64,000 nucleotides of DNA from Crotophaga sulcirostris (taxonomy: Eukaryota; Chordata; Aves; Cuculiformes; Crotophagidae). The notes under the pieces were generated by a model, which saw only the letters and a program-made list of their open reading frames with translations, did no database searches and was not told the DNA's origin. The stretch covers positions 570,756-634,755 of the forward strand of contig VYZB01000376.1 in the NCBI GenBank assembly GCA_013397455.1. Reading direction: 5' to 3'. Made by a program: the position numbers and the translations under genes. Each line of letters begins with the position of its first letter. Positions within the stretch are counted from its first letter, which is position 1. Below are positions 60,001-64,000 of the stretch, one piece after another.

Positions 60001-63000
60001 GAACCAGTGAAGATAACTGTATCTGCTGTGGATGCCTCTAGGACAAATTAGGCAGTAAAATAAATATTGGCCAAAGCTCGATAAAAAATATCTGTAAAAA
60101 GGAACGTTTCATACCATTTGGTGTTTGTGAAATTCTGTACTGAAGGGCAAGAAAGGTGTGGAACAGTCTACATGAGTGAGAGGGAATCACATTAAAAGAG
60201 GAGATGAAACAAATTAGAGAATGGTGTGAGGTTTTGACTACTCACATCTTCTCAGAAAATTATGCTCTAGCAATTTCTTTGGCTGCTGCTTATGCCACCA
60301 GTGTATTTGCTCTGGGATACAACTGTCCCGAGACTTGCACACAAAAAAAAAAACAAGCTGAAGTTAATGGGACTGACATGCTGCAAGAGACGGGATAATT
60401 AGGACCAGGGGGTGGGGTAGAAAAGGACAGGACTGCTTTGCTCATTTGTTTTGTATTGCTCATTTATTACCCTTCATATGAAACAGCTGTAATTCTTTAG
60501 CTACGTATAAATGAGAATTCTTCCAATTAATAGCATAGAACCTCACACCACTAAAGGTTGCTCTGTGTCTTTACCTGCGAAGTCTGCCTCCTACACCAAC
60601 TTAAGGACTAGATGCTGGGGTTTTAAGAACTTTGCCTGGGGTTAAGCAAACGTCCTGACATTAAGGTCTGATCAACTGTGAAGTTTCCACTTTGTCAAGG
60701 CAGTCAAAATTCCTGGTATTATAAGATTTCATTACATTTTTTCAGCACACTTAAATTTTGGTTTTTTTTAATGTAAAAGGCAATATAAGTATAGTTTGTT
60801 CACAGCAGTGCAAAGTCTTCATGCACTGGATTCCCATTACAGTTATAACAGCCTTTTTATTTTTTGGCTCAGTTCAATAGAGTTGTTATAAAATGTCTAC
60901 AACCCATTAGAATGACAATGTCTAAGTACTTAACAACTCCTCTTAAAATCATTTTTTCCTAACCTGGATTGTTGTACTGAGCTTTCGTCTTGCATATATC
61001 AGTAGTCATCTGCACAACACCCAAATTTCCTTATGTAAATCTGCAAATAGTCAGCTAGCTTCTGTTTGCACATTACATACGCTTGTGAATACATCTTTTG
61101 AGAATAAGTTCATTTTCATTTTTGCATGTATATGTATGCAAGAATAATCAGATTTGTGCTAAAGTTATCTGTAGAAAGGTTATCAAATGCAAAAAGTTAA
61201 GGGATTGATAATTTTTTTCCTTTACAAACACAATCAAACAAATGAGATTTGTCTATATTACTGTATATCACTTTCACTGGAAGCAGGAAGCTTCAATATG
61301 AACTACTGCAAATAGGACAACAAAGCTCATGATTTTAACCTTTGCCCTGTAGTCTGTAAGTCAAAGATCAAAGTTATTTAGTTCCAAAGTTGTTTGCATA
61401 CAGCCACTCAATACAACACATGCTTTCAAGGAATCTCTTTGTAAGTACAATTATAATGTGCAAAACCAAGCAAAACAAAGCAGTCACCTATTTTCATGTT
61501 GATTGAAGGTTAAAACCATAGGTCATTCTCAGTTTCAGTTTCCTGGGGTTTGATTTTGCTCTGTCAGATAATAAAAATTCTGCTTTGCAGAGGAAAGTAT
61601 GTAATAAATTCAGAAGGAAGTTTAATTGGTAGTTCCCAGGATTAACAGTACAAGTGTGAATATGAGAGTACTTACACCATGCACAAACTTGGTATGATTG
61701 TAACAGTGGCTGCACAAAAGGGGAAGGTTGTTGTTACTTTCAGCTATGGTGGGAAAGTGTGGTGGGAAAGTGTTCAAGGTTCAAGGCTACTATGCAGAAA
61801 ATTATTGCCTTAGCTATTTGCTAATCTTTTGCACTGGTGAGGCATTTTTATTTTTTTTTAAGTGGTGGCATGTCATGTGCTGCTACGTAAGTGCAGACAG
61901 ATGTGGTAGGCAATTTTGTGCAACCATCACCTTTAATAGCGGATTGCGTGTAACACGCGGTATGACCAGGGAGCACACTGCTGGCAAGAACCCTCAGCTG
62001 CTGCCTGTACTTTTACTACTTGATTTTCAGCAGAGCTGTGTGGACCCTGGTGTCTCTTCTAAAGAACAGCAGCTCTAACAGTGCACCACATTCTTCATGA
62101 TGACATAGATAGTGAATGTCTATTGCCAAGGCCGTGTCCTGAAGGAAGACATGAAACACTGATTTTTTTTTTTTCTGTCCCTTTGGTGTCAATGAGCAGA
62201 TTGTGTTGCTCCATGATGTTAATCTAATTTGAGAAAACAGATTGTTCAAAACATTTTGTCATTGCATACAGTGCTGTAAGCATAAATGTGCTATATTCTC
62301 AGAATGCATTTTGCAAGAACCTTGGTTTTGTGTTTAAAATTGTGCATGATTTGCTATAAAGTGCATAGACAGTTGTTTTGCACAGTACCAGAGGGACTGG
62401 GGAGAAAAAAAAAGTATTGTCCAAATCCTAAATCTTGACACTAACTTTCACTAAGAACTCAATAAAAATCTAAAAAATAGTGGATTTTTTTCTATAGTTT
62501 TACTTCCAAAAAATATTTTACAAAATATTTGCTTTTGATTTTTGGTTTGAGTTTTAACTTTGAGAGACATAAAAAAACCATCCAGCTTCTAATCTATTTT
62601 TGTTTTGCTTCACAAATTGTTAATACAAGTTTAATTTCTTATTAAGTATTTTATTGTTCATAGTGTCTGTTCACTAGATCTGAATGTTTCCAAAGTTTTT
62701 AAATTTTTGTGTATCCCAACCACTCATTAAATGTAACACACACATTCCTACTTAGCACTGGAATAAAAAGTCCTCAAATAGCAAAAGAAGCTCTGGTATT
62801 TCTGGCCACAAGTTCAGCTATGAAGTCTATGAAATCTTGCAGGGAAACCTATTCCAGCTAAATTTCCAGTCTAGTTTTGCAGACTCAACAGATGTGGATA
62901 GTTCAAATAAGCATCTGGACTTTTGATGTTTGCATAAAACCAAATGCTGGCTTTCTGAGGTTCCCCAGATCTAGAGACCTCCCTGCACCGATTGACAAAT

Positions 63001-64000
63001 TCTGACCCAAACCTGAAACCAACATTTGTAACTGATCAGTATCAGTGGGATGAACCAAAACTGTGGACAGAAACCATCTCTGTCCTAAAATCTTTTCAAG
63101 GTGTTCAAGTCTGGAGGAAAACCTGGCACTTTTGCTCCATCTCTGATTGATAACAGGGGCCACTGCTTCAGCTGGGGCTGATGACCATTACACCATTGAC
63201 TTCCTAGAATTTCTAGATTGCTTTGAAGTGAATTTATTGCTTAGTGAATAAAGGTATCCCCACAAACAAATTTTGCGAAGAAAGAAAGAAAAAATAACTC
63301 CCTGGTTGTATCACCAGTCTCTGGATTCAATTAATTTGTAAGAGCTGAGAAAAGCCCTTTTCTTTTTTAAACCAGACGTTTATTTTTAACAAGGGATGAA
63401 ATCATTGGAGAACAAAAACTGAGACATATGTTATTTTATATCTGTTTATTGTAAGTGCTTAAATGTGAATTTGGTTTCACACAGTTTTGACATTGTTGAT
63501 TCATTAATAATGATTACGTAATTGCAACCACAAAACAAGCTGTAAGGCTGTAACATTTTCATTAGTTATTAGCAAAGAGCACGAAACAAAAGACATGATC
63601 AGTAAGGAGGTAGCAAAGATTTTCATGTTGAAGGTGGATCATATATAGAATTTCATAGCAGTTGCATTCTGGATCAAGCCAGAGAAAATAATTACAGATA
63701 TTTCTGTTAGAGAATGTGGTTAATTAAAAATTTAAAGAAAAAGCAAACACTTTTGAAGATTTAATTTAATCAAAACATTTTTGAAGGCTTGATTCTGTGA
63801 CATTTTCAGTTAAAAAAAGGCGAAAGGAACTTTTTTCACTCATTGCTCTTGTTTTAGAAAGTTAATATAAGTCACTGATCAAGTAAAAAAATTTTTCTAA
63901 CTTTTTTTCATTTGAATTCATTTTTTTTACTACATCCGTGCTTACAAATAGTAAGTCTAATTTCCTATATCTAATTGAGCTGAAATCTAAAGCAAAGCAC
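60001..64000. other. Non-coding DNA, nothing recognised
   Basis: AT-rich sequence with an exact 13-bp tandem duplication (GGTGGGAAAGTGT twice) at 61748-61773. The longest frame, 116 codons at 61728-62078 (plus), shows no domain. No repeat family or RNA gene recognised. Confidence 0.55.

Overview
The window looks like AT-rich, gene-poor DNA from a sauropsid, most likely a bird. The main evidence is CR1 retrotransposon copies: a long one at about 15.88-16.94 kb with a 323-residue reverse-transcriptase reading frame and 3' octamer repeats, and a short 3' end at about 40.41-40.51 kb with the classic ATTCTATG octamer. Low interspersed-repeat density, faint MIR/L2-like fossils and simple-repeat arrays also fit a bird. 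There are no bacterial operons, no rRNA or tRNA genes that I can recognise, and no CRISPR array. I could not identify a single conventional host protein-coding exon with confidence. Nearly all reading frames longer than 60 codons look like chance frames in AT-rich DNA or read through simple repeats.

Layout. The first ~1.9 kb is T/A-rich, ends in an AATAAA signal, and resembles a long 3' UTR (weak inference). From 1.9 to 15.9 kb the DNA is mostly featureless. It carries one MIR-like fossil (3.8 kb), a (TTCC)n array of about 100 bp (4.3 kb), a GT tract (7.9 kb), a G-quadruplex motif on the minus strand (9.75 kb) and one weak candidate exon (12.2-12.4 kb, minus). The long CR1 follows. Two blocks with the texture of conserved non-coding DNA lie at 17.56-18.19 and 21.04-21.36 kb. 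At 25.06-25.26 kb there is a complete short non-autonomous hAT transposon with 15-bp terminal inverted repeats and a perfect 8-bp target-site duplication. A third putative regulatory block is at 26.24-26.60 kb.

Between 30.9 and 35.6 kb there are three items: a ~60-bp sequence present twice in direct orientation 2.27 kb apart (the first copy abuts a 9-bp-stem hairpin), a second MIR/L2 fossil, and a degenerate minisatellite of seven ~20-21-bp units. From 35.6 to 54.7 kb there is the short CR1 end, perfect AT palindromes, GT tracts and the longest non-transposon frame (197 codons at 49.6-50.2 kb, unrecognised). The strongest-looking non-coding block is 54.74-55.56 kb. A (GGAA)n array near 57.3 kb is the reverse-complement counterpart of the one at 4.3 kb. 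At 59.5-60.0 kb there is a badly decayed CR1/L3-like LINE fragment on the plus strand.

No new biochemical system is visible. The best candidates for follow-up are the hAT element, the internal ~60-bp duplication, the 21-bp minisatellite, the fossil LINE and the possible enhancer blocks. All calls come from reading the sequence; no alignment or database search was possible.
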